Below, in pieces: positions 56,792 through 64,000 of a stretch of 64,000 nucleotides of DNA (positions within the stretch are counted from its first letter, which is position 1; every line of letters begins with the position of its first letter). Below the pieces are notes generated by a model. It saw only the letters and a list, made by a program, of their open reading frames with translations, ran no database searches and was not told the origin of the DNA. A program made the position numbers and the translations under genes. Origin of the DNA: Crambe crambe (taxonomy: Eukaryota > Porifera > Demospongiae > Poecilosclerida > Crambeidae); assembly GCA_963924555.1 (NCBI GenBank), contig OZ004591.1, positions 2,790,001 to 2,854,000 on the forward strand. The letters run 5' to 3'.

Positions 56792-59700
56792 AATTATCAC
56801 CTCCTTGATTTCATTGGTATTTAAAAAAATTGCAAATGGAAACTAGAACCCATGCCAAAGTGACACATTTTGATTGGCTACCACCACACTTCCAAATTAT
56901 CTGGTACGAGTATGACCGTAAAAACTCACAGTGAGCGTTATACTTTGTACTTTGCCACAGTTTTTGCCACAGATTTTGGATCCTCCCTGAGATGTATTGG
57001 CATTGGCATACATGATTGTATGTGAGGGGATTCTCTTGACAGCTATTCGCTTTTTTCCACATTTCATCCAAATGAACACATCAGGAATTGAATTCTGGGG
57101 CTGCAGGGAGAGAAATTATATAATATCTGTACTTCTATGATAGCTAGTTCTACACATTTCAACAAATCAGAAATCTTATATTTCTTTCCCTAGAGTGACA
57201 TTTTGTGCATGTACACAATCAGCTACTGTATGATTTAAAGATGCCTACATATTTAGCTATTATGCATAATTTATCGTAACTAGTTAATTGTTACCTCAAA
57301 AGCAAGATTTTTGAGTCTAGCTTCCAATTCTTTCACAACATACAAAACGTTTGATAAATTCTCCTTGGAACATTCATCTCTCTCATGCAGGATGGTATGT
57401 ATTCTCTCCATTGCAGAATTAATGTTGTCCCTCATATCACTGAACTCTCCATCATGAAATTTTCTCTTCAATTTGTCCAAGTTATTTAGGTTAAAATGAT
57501 GAGGTGACTGAGAAGAATATTGACGCAAACGTCTGTTCAGGTGTTTAAGAATTTCCTCCATTTTCTGAGCTGCTTCTATATAACTTTCTGCATCCATGTG
57601 TTGCTTCACTGACATTAAGATCTTCTCCAATTCTTCTATCAGGTCTATAAGTGAATTCAGAGTTTCAATACGATAGCTGCAATCTTCCAAGGTACTCTTA
57701 ACCTGCATGGAAAAAAGCAAGATAAGGAGGTCAATATCTTATTTCTACTCTGCCTGCATGTGCAACATTACAAGGAGTAAGCAAACATCTTTTATAACGT
57801 CTAGGGACTGGCACATTCTGCTGGCATAGTTTTGGGAATAACAGGCCTTTCAAAGCAGATAGCTAGCATAATGCTGGCATAAAATGTGAACTCCATGGTT
57901 GATCTTGAATGTAATCATCATACACTTACGCTTTCTAGACAAGCTTGACCAAATTTTGTTTATAGCTATATATAAGCTGATAGATCTTTCACTTGAACAA
58001 AAAAAAGGCATTAGTTTCAAGAATAAAAGGTCTGCAAAAAAAGAATAATGATTTTCTGGAATTATAGAATAGAATAATAATAGGGAGCATAATGTGCCAG
58101 TCCCTAAGTAATAGCGTCCCTAACTTTACCTCAATGCATGGTTTCTGTTCATTCCATGGCATGTAATAACATTCTGAACATTCATGGCTAGGCATGAGAG
58201 GAGGAGTAGCAGAACACAAGGTTTTATTTTTCATTGAATATCCATTAGTACCTGTAGCAGTAATAATAGTGTAGCTAAAGTGATGTCATCAAGGCTATGC
58301 AGCTAGGCATTAGTTCTTGCTCTCTCTTGGAGGAAATTAGTTCCCTTTAGTCTGGTGTAGCTAGCTATATTCTTTATTTTCAGAGGTCTTACAATCTTTC
58401 AGAGTGCCTTTCACAGAAGATAAGACTCTGGCCACATTTAGCTACCACATTCAGCTGTTTCTGAATCAATATATAGCTATACTTAAGCTATGAGCAAAGT
58501 TTTGTGCTTCACAGTATAGTTTTGATCACACAACAAAATAATACTAAGTATCCCAATTATCGTCTTGAAAAAAAGAGGGCATGAACAAAATAAAAATCAG
58601 CAAAAATCTTGGATGGGACCATTAAAACTTTTAGCTAGGTATTAAAATTTTGCTGACCTATGGACATTTCAAATTCCACAGGCTGATCATGTGGATGGAT
58701 TTTAGTTGCAGAAAAAAATACTCCAACAAGCACAAAATCCTTCATTTGGATAACTCTTTCAGGATCGGCTATATCCTCTTTCAGAGTGGGAGAGTCGATA
58801 CAACAATCCATATCACAAGTAACTTCAATCAGTATGCGTCCTCTGTAAGCAACCCCTTCACCCTGAAAGGAAATTTTGAGCTCTGGTTGGAAAGGGATGC
58901 TTATGCTTACAATCAAGAATTCTAAAAATTTGCTAGCTAAGTCTCAAAATAGCTCCACTCCTCACTTACCAGTCCTTTATTGAGGTGGTTCAACTCATCA
59001 AATAATTTCTTGTATTCACGCAATGAGCCATAAATGTTAACAAAACAAGGACCAAAAGTAGGCAAAAATCCTACAGATATTAGTTGAAGATTATGCCTCT
59101 AGATACATGACTAGAATAGTATACTTTAAAGCTATGTAACACATCTCAATTGTATCAATTCCATCACTATACAGAGTTTTGATTATATCATACCAAAATT
59201 TCCAGGAGCTGATATTTGTGAGATATTCAAGAAAGTAGTTCCAACATAGTCATCATTGCTGCCCTTATCTCTATAAGTATGTATATTATGTGAAGATAGA
59301 AATAGAGCTCTGGTATGTAATCTAGCATAATACCTGTCTTTAACTTCAAATTTTATTCTTTCACTCATTGTAGGAAACTACCAAAAAAAGCATACACAAA
59401 ATTGTTACAATATTTTAATCTTATACAGTCCTGGAATGTATCCTCAAGGTCAGGCTACCTAACTCACTGTGAATGGAAAACTGAGCTCTACATTCCACTT
59501 TGGATCATAATCATTTGAGATGACAGGAGTTAAATGCTTGTGTCCAGCAAAGCTGACTATGCAGTATGGATCCACATGATCCACCTCGGTGTTCCCTTTC
59601 TTCACCTTAGGCATCGATGGATCTAACTGTGGAAAATCTTCTCCTCTGAATATTCGAATAGTGAGTTTTCCCCGGGCAACAGAAACTCCAGTGGGACAGA

Positions 59701-62700
59701 TGGTGCTAATAATATACCAGTGAATAATTGTATATCTATTATAAGAAGTAAAAGGACTGTCTATTGCACTATTTTCATTGCTAGCTATATACACACTTCT
59801 TACCAGTTCAAGTTGTTTAATGACTGTCTTCTTTGCAAGTTCAAGTTAACAGCCTTGCCCTTCTTACATGCTCAAGTTGTTTAATGACAGTCTTCTTAAA
59901 AGCTCAAGTTGTAGATTTCTTACTGTATGCTCCAGAGTTATTTATAGCTTCTTATAAGCGTGAGTTTTTATGACATCTTTTCTACAGGCTCAAGTTGTTT
60001 TACAATGACGACCTTCTACGTATATATAGTTGTTTATCTTCTCACAACCTCAAATTGTTTGTAATGACTGTATACTCATAGTTATTATAATATTTCTTGT
60101 GTACACCAATCTGATTGGTCAGTTATAGGTACTGTTAATTACTACACCAAATCTATAACAGCTATGTAAGTTTGATATGACCCTCTTTATAGCAATCAAA
60201 TTTTTTTCTTGATCATAATATAGATCATCATAGCTAGTTCAGTATACCCCAACCAATATCTCTTACTCAATGTCCTCCTCTCCTTCTATGCTTTCCCCCA
60301 CACCATCCACAACACTCTGGAGAGAATGGAAATCTACAAAGCCAGCATTGTCTCCAGGATCAAAAACCTTGACAGTGACCCTGAGGTAACCCTATAATAC
60401 AAGTGACACAGAAAAATCCTCTCTAAAGGATGTAGCAGTGCCTCCAACCTGTGAATTTTTAAAAAGTGCTCCCATTTTGTATTTTACCATGAATTTCAGT
60501 AGTTATACCCCTTTGTTAGAACTAACAAAGGGGTACATACAAAATGTGATTGTGAGGACATAGACAGTGTGGTAGCACCTATCGTCATGGGGAAATTGAA
60601 GGACAGATATAGCTATTGCAGGCACTGCTCCCCCATGAATATTTTTCATTACGTATGCTGTAGCTAGACTACATATAGAAATTACTCTGCCATGGCCATC
60701 TTCATTCTTCATGTCTGATAAGAGCAGCCACTTGCTATGATAACTGTGATGTGGTTGAGAATACACGACACCCAGATCCATTTTGGAGGATCCCAGAAGA
60801 CTATCATAATGGAATGGTTTGACATTCAGCACCTTCAGTTCCAGCACTTTGTCCATCATTGCCATTGGAAGACATTTGAAACTGAAATCTTTGATCTGAA
60901 TAATTATACAAAGATGTCTGGCTCATACAGTCTATCCAAAATACATGTACTCTAATGTAATGCACTGCATGTTTGCTATATACCTTCCTGGATTTACCAG
61001 TGGCATAGGAAGGTTTTCCTTAAGGTGGCCAGGTTGGGGGCATAAATTTTGCAAATTAAAGTTATTTCAGTAGGGCTAAATGAGATTGAGGGGATTGCAA
61101 TTCGTTCCAAGCCAGGCCTGTAGCTAGTGCACTGTACGAATCCTAGAAATTTTGACCTAGAAAAATTAATTATTGTAAACATGACACATCCGTATTGAGG
61201 CTTGTATACTTTCAAGGTCACACGTTAGATAGCTAACTCAGTGCATATTAACCTGTGACTATGCATGTGTCACTTTGAAGATGTCTCTCAGAAGATCATA
61301 TGATACAACTGTATTGCACTGTGCATTGGCTTGTAATTTCCAGATCACGTACACATTTACTCTATATATTAACTGGTTTAACAATCACACCTATGTGAAA
61401 TGTCTCTCAGAGATTGAGTGTAACTGTAATGCAGCACACAGTTTTGGGGAAACCTACAGTGAAGTAGATCACACCTTACAGTCCTGTGGCCACCCAGGCC
61501 ACCCTTGTTCCCACACCAATGTTTACCTACACTGTGCCTCCAAAGTTTCCACTGACTAGTGCATTATAAAACCAGCAAGTGAATTATCAATGGAGATGCA
61601 TGCAATAACTATGTGTTGTATAGCAAACCATGATTGAGTGGTGTAGATCTAGCAATAAGATAATATAATAGCTAATATAGCTAGTTACACTTTACTGACG
61701 TCATTGAACTTGGGGCTGATGCTTCCTTTCACACTCTTTGTCTTCTTGACTTGCTGGCCGCATCTGCAAGCCACCCTCAAGACAGGGTTTCTGTCTGTGC
61801 CCACTAGATTCCTTGCCTCATGAATTCTGACACACACTCGGAACTCGGTCTCCTTATTTGGCAAATGACTACATTGATGGTAGCTTTGGTTTACCAACTG
61901 TCTGCTTTCCAGCTTGCTTTCTCTGCAGTGTGCATTTTTATCTGTAGTTAAAATTGTAGCTAGCTATTAGTTGGCTAGCTGTAGCTAATACCTTTTACTT
62001 CCAATCTTAGCCTTAGGTGCATCAGGAGCTTTTTTATCTCTATCATCATCATCCTCTTCCCCATGGGATGGCATCTTTGAGATTTCTTCAGTATGTGTTG
62101 CCATGTCCTCCATTAGATAGCTACTGTAACAATCAGTTGACTTTCAAATGCAAGCTAAGTTAGTTGTCTCATATGGAACTCTATCAGAGAACAATAGCTT
62201 TAACTAAACCACAGAATAGCTTTGTTTACCCATGTGATAATTATAATCATGGCCATGCAATTATAATAGTGAAAGTGTTATGAGCACAGCTAGCTAATAA
62301 GAAAGCTAACAGCTAACATGATTACTGCTAGTTATCAACAGTTTACAAAACACTAGATGCAAAAACTGTTTCGTGTACACTAGCTAGTTAGACAATCTTG
62401 AAAATTCATCCCATTGGCTGCAATTAACTATAGGGAAACTGAATTCACTGTTTATCATCATGATATTATTATGTAGTGTTCACTTTATGATAACAGATTT
62501 TGTATTTCTATAACCGTCAGCTAGTATACCCTCAGCTCCCTTGAGGGAGACTGAGAGAAGTCCCAATTCTGCTTCTGTGGGCATGTTAGCCACATCACCT
62601 ATAACAAAGAAAATACAATAGAACTTCTGAATAAATTAAAGGGACAGTCTTGTAGAGAGGAACCATTAATTTTATTGTGTAACTATAGGGCATGATGTAC

Positions 62701-63666
62701 CCAGTATAGCTAGCCAGTAAGGTTAAAGCACACTGAGGAACACGTCATGGACATAAAAAAAATTTTTAAAACCAATTCTGCTCCCATTATGAGATCAGAA
62801 AGCATGCAACACCAGAACTAGAAGTGACTAAAGTTTAACCCTTCTCACACAATCACTCTGTAATACATCCCATTGGGAGGAATATGCCTGCTCTTACTCT
62901 GTAGTTTTTCATCATTAAAAATATAAAATCTACATGATTAATACTTATTTATAGTTGGTTTATAAAAATAAGTTGCAAAATAGAGCACTGTATAAGCTTG
63001 CATGAATATTAAATAAAATTATTATGTCATCAAATTAAAAATGTGACACACTGCCTTCTTTCACATATCAGTTCCTTCCTCTGAAGTCCCTGACTCACTC
63101 TCTGGAGTGCTAGATAACCTTGTGAGAGAAAAATCAGGATTGTCCTCCTCTGAAGATGTTTTAGTCACACTATTCTTTGGATTTTGTTTTGCACCAGCAA
63201 GTACTCTCAGTATTCTACTAGTAACCATGGCAGTTGGGGAGTCACGGGGAGCTATAGAGAGCTTGGTGAATTCAGATTTTCCTACTGAAGATGCTTTCCT
63301 AGAGGACTCTGCTATGTTGTGGCAGTCGTGTGAAGATTGCATCATGTTGGATGAAAGATTCGCAGATTTTTCTCCAGATATTTCACCTGCCTTTTGCAAG
63401 TGAGTGGAAAGAGGAGATGGAGATACTACACCAGTTAAAGCATCTGATGATGTAGATGGTGAGTCCAGATATCTTGGTGTGCTGCTACCAGAGTCTATTC
63501 CAGTTCCAGAATGAGATGTAATAAAGTCTCCTGGAGTGGGTGTAGCACAGTTATCTCCAGAGAATGTTTCAGGTGGAGCAACAATGACATCGTCTTCTTC
63601 TTCTTCTCCTCCTCCTCCTCCACTATCGCTGCGTGATACATTGGTAGGTGGCAGACCCAAAAACTG
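39024..63666 (-). CDS. DYSF-like: Type-I ferlin gene (dysferlin/myoferlin-like), 5' end beyond window
   Basis: Tail-anchored, multi-C2 Ca2+/phospholipid-binding protein; the family acts in vesicle fusion and plasma-membrane repair. I traced 36 minus-strand coding exons; from the C2B exon to the stop codon every junction has compatible phase. Domain order: Ser/Glu-rich linker, C2B, C2C, FerA, FerB, nested DysF, C2D, C2E, C2F, C2G, transmembrane helix ([19 protein letters not shown]) and a short tail. The presence of DysF places it in type I, not with otoferlin. The N-terminal C2A should lie right of 64,000. Introns range from about 50 bp to 5 kb; large ones hold transposons but no exon is hit. 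It cannot be assigned as orthologue of one vertebrate paralogue. Confidence 0.93.
39364..39473 (-). CDS. DYSF-like: Ferlin exon before TM
   Basis: Encodes [20 protein letters not shown] and [11 protein letters not shown], the conserved post-C2G ferlin stretch. Donor CAAA|gtaagc, phase 2. Upstream intron (39,474-44,455) carries a full LTR retrotransposon. Confidence 0.9.
39588..39876 (+). repeat. 5' LTR of intronic gypsy element
   Basis: Starts TGTAGTAACTTGG; TATA box 'tataaaag' at 39771-39778. Confidence 0.95.
39877..39893 (+). promoter_or_regulatory. Primer-binding site
   Basis: 'ttttggcgacgagg' follows the LTR; TGGCGACGAGG-type primer sites are common in Ty3/gypsy elements. Confidence 0.65.
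39901..41730 (+). pseudogene. Gypsy Gag-protease-RT, ends at in-frame TGA
   Basis: Starts at ATG 39,901. Gag ([13 protein letters not shown] ...); zinc knuckles [13 protein letters not shown] and [14 protein letters not shown] near 40,495-40,590; protease [13 protein letters not shown] near 40,790; RT with [17 protein letters not shown] and YLDDILITG (about 41,635-41,660). A TGA at 41,728-41,730 breaks the frame inside RT; the same frame stays open beyond it. Confidence 0.85.
41731..42693 (+). pseudogene. Gypsy RT end and RNase H
   Basis: In the same frame as the preceding segment: [57 protein letters not shown]. Stops at a second in-frame TGA (42,691-42,693). Confidence 0.85.
42694..43730 (+). 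pseudogene. Gypsy integrase
   Basis: Zinc-finger histidines ([12 protein letters not shown]) lie in the first frame; a frame change near 42,840 leads to [31 protein letters not shown] and [15 protein letters not shown] (DDE core), then a GG-type tail and RRSTRI at the end. No chromodomain. Confidence 0.85.
43773..44061 (+). repeat. 3' LTR of intronic gypsy element
   Basis: 289 bp, one base different from the 5' LTR (C/T in ggttt(c/t)tttctg). Preceded by purine tract 'aaaaggggagaa' (43,760-43,772). Confidence 0.95.
44230..44370. repeat. Dispersed repeat shared with 32,395-32,530
   Basis: Both carry 'taccacaaagc', 'cacttagataagcct' and 'gttgtagaaatcaat'-like blocks in the same order. Confidence 0.5.
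44456..44628 (-). CDS. DYSF-like: Ferlin exon, end of C2G
   Basis: [10 protein letters not shown] ... [15 protein letters not shown]. Phase 1 start, phase 0 end at AAAGT|gtaagg. Confidence 0.9.
44846..44945 (-). CDS. DYSF-like: Ferlin exon, C2G
   Basis: [20 protein letters not shown] then [14 protein letters not shown]; the WDND Ca-binding-type loop. Confidence 0.9.
45315..45453 (-). CDS. DYSF-like: Ferlin exon, C2G
   Basis: [20 protein letters not shown] then [16 protein letters not shown], one of the most conserved ferlin segments. Confidence 0.93.
45525..45709 (-). CDS. DYSF-like: Ferlin exon, start of C2G
   Basis: [10 protein letters not shown] ... [15 protein letters not shown] ... 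SDIYVKG. Phase 0 start, phase 2 end. Confidence 0.93.
45861..46003 (-). CDS. DYSF-like: Ferlin exon, C2F-C2G linker
   Basis: [20 protein letters not shown] then [20 protein letters not shown], matching the LVPEHVE stretch of dysferlins. Confidence 0.9.
46069..46217 (-). CDS. DYSF-like: Ferlin exon, after C2F
   Basis: [20 protein letters not shown] ... Phase 2 to phase 1, donor TTTG|gtaagg. Confidence 0.9.
46432..46730 (-). CDS. DYSF-like: Ferlin exon, C2F core
   Basis: [20 protein letters not shown] ... [20 protein letters not shown]. Ca-binding aspartates of loops 1 and 3 are present. Confidence 0.93.
46925..47520. mobile_element. Family D element, copy without hairpin, in ferlin intron
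   Basis: Matches 15,300-16,643 (aatacatgcgcatgc, cgactctttcgagga, agcgatttacctgcttgccg, tagtaggctctagtaggctg) and ends 'catccctacatagagagatctctctctgat', the same terminal hairpin type. Confidence 0.75.
47537..47747 (-). CDS. DYSF-like: Ferlin exon, start of C2F
   Basis: [15 protein letters not shown] ... [10 protein letters not shown] ... [11 protein letters not shown]. Donor AAA|gtacgt. Confidence 0.92.
47874..48010 (-). CDS. DYSF-like: Ferlin exon, C2E-C2F linker
   Basis: [17 protein letters not shown] ... [13 protein letters not shown]. The DWWSK motif is diagnostic. Donor is gttagt. Confidence 0.92.
48118..48417. mobile_element. MITE family K, complete copy, in ferlin intron
   Basis: 300 bp; ends CAGGGTTTCATCTAAGG / CCAAGGTGAAATTCCTG, both followed inward by a 'gggggaagct' block. 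Flanks actgt / gctgt suggest a 5-bp duplication with one change. C-rich interior runs. Confidence 0.7.
48451..48510 (-). CDS. DYSF-like: Ferlin small exon after C2E
   Basis: 60 bp, phase 0-0: [20 protein letters not shown]; acceptor 'tatagag', donor gtatgt. Confidence 0.65.
48591..48692 (-). CDS. DYSF-like: Ferlin exon, C2E
   Basis: [20 protein letters not shown] ... VGCNVTKS, phase 0-0, donor gtgaga. Confidence 0.9.
49509..49676 (-). CDS. DYSF-like: Ferlin exon, start of C2E
   Basis: [14 protein letters not shown] ... [12 protein letters not shown] ... [12 protein letters not shown]; the WGxRN and VECGG motifs are ferlin C2E. Confidence 0.92.
50077..50331 (-). CDS. DYSF-like: Ferlin exon, end of C2D
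   Basis: [20 protein letters not shown] ... [15 protein letters not shown] ... PELRQYRVK, phase 0-0. Confidence 0.92.
50556..50815 (-). CDS. DYSF-like: Ferlin exon, C2D core
   Basis: [30 protein letters not shown] ... [10 protein letters not shown] ... [12 protein letters not shown]. All acidic loop residues are present. Confidence 0.94.
51058..51195. repeat. T/GTT-rich low-complexity tract
   Basis: gttttt/gttgtt runs in the intron between C2D and DysF exons. It produces false Phe/Val-rich and Lys/Gln/Thr-rich frames. Confidence 0.95.
51465..51514 (-). CDS. DYSF-like: Ferlin micro-exon (50 bp)
   Basis: [16 protein letters not shown]; phase 2 start, phase 1 end, donor GGAG|gtaagt. Confidence 0.8.
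51569..51890 (-). CDS. DYSF-like: Ferlin exon, DysF C-terminal part
   Basis: [13 protein letters not shown] ... [14 protein letters not shown] ... [13 protein letters not shown] ... [10 protein letters not shown]: paired W / RRRxWxRKR motifs of the DysF domain. The donor must be CAG|gcatgt, a GC-AG intron, since no GT fits and the next exon is in phase 2. Confidence 0.9.
52024..52053. repeat. (GGGCTA)n telomere-like repeat
   Basis: Five consecutive GGGCTA units just inside the hAT left end; the same hexamer fills the MITE at 18,057-18,086. Confidence 0.9.
52062..53960 (-). pseudogene. hAT transposase (ZMYM1-like), broken
   Basis: Minus-strand pieces in order: an acidic lead (53,960-53,850), [20 protein letters not shown] with [12 protein letters not shown] and DSNFIQLL (53,678-53,440), [20 protein letters not shown] with [16 protein letters not shown] (53,150-53,000), and the C-terminal dimerisation motif [20 protein letters not shown] (52,240-52,180). 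These are the RNase-H-like core and hAT C-terminal domain as in ZMYM1-type hAT proteins. At least four frame changes; inactive. Confidence 0.8.
54565..54715 (-). CDS. DYSF-like: Ferlin exon, inner DysF
   Basis: [20 protein letters not shown] ... [15 protein letters not shown]; the GWEW-x3-W motif of DysF. Phase 0 to 1. Confidence 0.9.
54753..55079. mobile_element. Long-hairpin element, family B, in ferlin intron
   Basis: Ends 'gagcacaaaaaatttcttct' and 'agaagaaatttttttgtgct'; inner arms 'aagtagggatggcctaaaat' and complement, 'gctgggctgtataatgtact' and complement. An extra 110-bp partial copy is duplicated in the left arm. Confidence 0.85.
55864..56026 (-). CDS. DYSF-like: Ferlin exon, DysF
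   Basis: [31 protein letters not shown] ... STRDGRSK. Phase 2 start, phase 0 end. Confidence 0.88.
56103..56251 (-). CDS. DYSF-like: Ferlin exon, start of DysF
   Basis: [20 protein letters not shown] ... [14 protein letters not shown]. Phase 0 to 2. Confidence 0.88.
56527..56676 (-). CDS. DYSF-like: Ferlin exon, end of FerB
   Basis: [35 protein letters not shown]. The RVxLWLG motif matches ferlins. Phase 0-0. Confidence 0.88.
56761..56790. repeat. Poly-T tract
   Basis: About 30 consecutive T within a ferlin intron. Confidence 0.95.
56951..57100 (-). CDS. DYSF-like: Ferlin exon, FerB
   Basis: [32 protein letters not shown] ... CGKNCGK: the FerB signature. Donor AAA|gtacaa chosen for phase. 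Confidence 0.92.
57295..57702 (-). CDS. DYSF-like: Ferlin exon, FerA helical domain
   Basis: 408 bp encoding a helix-rich region ([20 protein letters not shown] ... [11 protein letters not shown] ... [15 protein letters not shown]). Phase 0-0. Confidence 0.88.
58130..58251 (-). CDS. DYSF-like: Ferlin exon before FerA
   Basis: [20 protein letters not shown] ... [14 protein letters not shown], equivalent to the YYLPW stretch. Phase 1 to 0. Confidence 0.9.
58658..58862 (-). CDS. DYSF-like: Ferlin exon after C2C
   Basis: [20 protein letters not shown] ... [13 protein letters not shown] ... VEFEMSIG; the EGVAYRGR motif is diagnostic. Confidence 0.94.
58970..59070 (-). CDS. DYSF-like: Ferlin exon, end of C2C
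   Basis: [20 protein letters not shown] ... LNKGL, a near-invariant ferlin stretch. Confidence 0.95.
59194..59270 (-). CDS. DYSF-like: Ferlin exon, C2C
   Basis: [20 protein letters not shown] then APGNFG. The small upstream intron (59,271-59,333) joins it in phase 2. Confidence 0.92.
59334..59377 (-). CDS. DYSF-like: Ferlin micro-exon, C2C (44 bp)
   Basis: [15 protein letters not shown]; donor ACAG|gtatta. Confidence 0.88.
59468..59705 (-). CDS. DYSF-like: Ferlin exon, C2C core
   Basis: [30 protein letters not shown] ... [15 protein letters not shown] ... [14 protein letters not shown]. Phase 2 to 0. Confidence 0.94.
60267..60391 (-). CDS. DYSF-like: Ferlin exon, C2B-C2C linker
   Basis: [20 protein letters not shown] ... 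EGEEDIE; the GYL(K/R)V motif ends C2B. Phase 0 to 2. Confidence 0.9.
60686..60888 (-). CDS. DYSF-like: Ferlin exon, C2B
   Basis: [20 protein letters not shown] ... [16 protein letters not shown] ... KWLLLSD. Acceptor 'gatcaaag' chosen because it restores the phase-1 join. Confidence 0.88.
61696..61941 (-). CDS. DYSF-like: Ferlin exon, start of C2B
   Basis: [33 protein letters not shown] ... [10 protein letters not shown]. Phase 1-1, acceptor 'aactacag', donor gtaaag. Confidence 0.92.
61999..62123 (-). CDS. DYSF-like: Ferlin linker exon (start uncertain)
   Basis: Frame [20 protein letters not shown] then [18 protein letters not shown]; donor GGAA|gtaaaa gives the phase-1 end needed by the C2B exon. 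Neither nearby acceptor (cag or tag) gives a phase matching the exon at 62,530 without a stop, so it may be an alternative first exon or the acceptor is missed. Confidence 0.6.
62530..62598 (-). CDS. DYSF-like: Ferlin linker exon
   Basis: 69 bp, phase 1-1: [22 protein letters not shown]. Acceptor 'tttgttatag', donor GAGG|gtatac. It joins the 63,099 exon in frame. Confidence 0.65.
63099..63666 (-). CDS. DYSF-like: Ferlin linker exon (Ser/Gly/Glu-rich)
   Basis: [15 protein letters not shown] then [17 protein letters not shown] and a long Ser/Thr-rich, probably disordered region. Donor CAGAGA|gtgagt is near-consensus and gives phase 1. The acceptor is a NAGNAG pair (tagcag). Confidence 0.75.
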
Positions 63667-64000
63667 CTACAAAATACATAAATGAACCTGTCATCAGACT
63701 ACTAATTCTTAACTAAGTTGGATACATACAAAAGCAAGGTTAAAGTTGATGGAGCAGCAGACAACACTGCTTTGTGAGGGGGAAAAATTTTGAAGCACAA
63801 AACATACAAATGCAGTAGTTAAAATAAAGGCAATTCCATTGGTGGAGTGATTTTCAAAACAACAGGATTTCTGAACTCAATATCGCAGGACATATATTGT
63901 CTACAGTCATAGTCGAAAATATGGCCTTAGAAGTCTTCATAATTACCCCACACACGGAATTACCACCCTATAATATCTTTTCAAATCATGAAATCTTGCC
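63667..64000. other. Probable ferlin intron
   Basis: No further coding segment recognised up to the right edge; the C2A exon(s) expected upstream of the linker exon must be further right. Confidence 0.5.

Noticed and set aside
63065..63066. Donor gtgaaag at 63,064 for the linker exon
   Set aside because: It would put a TGA immediately after the junction.
63061..63098. Stop codon TGA as the end of a separate gene at 63,063
   Set aside because: A near-consensus donor (gtgagt) 38 bp upstream joins the next exon in frame; the TGA is intronic.

Overview
The window is eukaryotic and animal-like. It has many short introns with canonical splice sites, a multi-exon ferlin gene, immunoglobulin-like exons, and dense, nested transposable elements. 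The AT-rich composition, the constant 'tagctagct' runs, the very compact introns and the element types (Gmr1-like and other Ty3/gypsy elements, P-like, hAT-like and long-hairpin MITEs) suggest a demosponge, possibly Amphimedon. The organism is an inference; no rRNA or mitochondrial marker is present. I recognised no tRNA, rRNA, CRISPR array or bacterial-type operon.

Layout. (1) 1-6,284, minus strand: exons of an Ig-like-fold gene. One exon is split by a complete, apparently very young LTR retrotransposon (182-5,783) with two identical 230-bp LTRs and a 5-bp target duplication. Its integrase lies BEFORE the reverse transcriptase, the order of the Gmr1 clade. (2) 6,547-19,330: a dead plus-strand gypsy element. 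A dead minus-strand gypsy (7,293-12,965) sits inside it, and that one is itself hit by hAT-type MITEs, an internal inversion, a 1.6-kb inverted-repeat element, tandem hairpin elements and a LINE fragment. (3) 19,515-19,914, minus strand: an I-set Ig exon. (4) 20,274-30,968: three related TIR elements (P-like; 7-bp target duplications where visible), a MULE-like MITE, and a ~70-bp satellite array split by one of the P-like elements. (5) 33,149-35,315: a decayed DUF6589-type gene. (6) 35.3-39.0 kb: mostly unexplained, with a hairpin MITE and a TA-flanked MITE. (7) 39,024-63,666, minus strand: a type-I ferlin (dysferlin/myoferlin-like). I traced 36 coding exons, 35 of them in a connected chain of splice phases, covering an acidic linker, C2B, C2C, FerA, FerB, DysF, C2D-C2G and the C-terminal membrane anchor. 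C2A should lie to the right of the window. Its introns hold a nearly intact gypsy element (39,588-44,061), a hAT element (52,008-54,385) and several MITEs.

Functionally the window has one clearly intact cellular gene, the membrane-repair/vesicle-fusion ferlin, and one damaged Ig-like gene. The rest is a layered record of transposition. Order of insertion can be read directly from nesting and target-site duplications.
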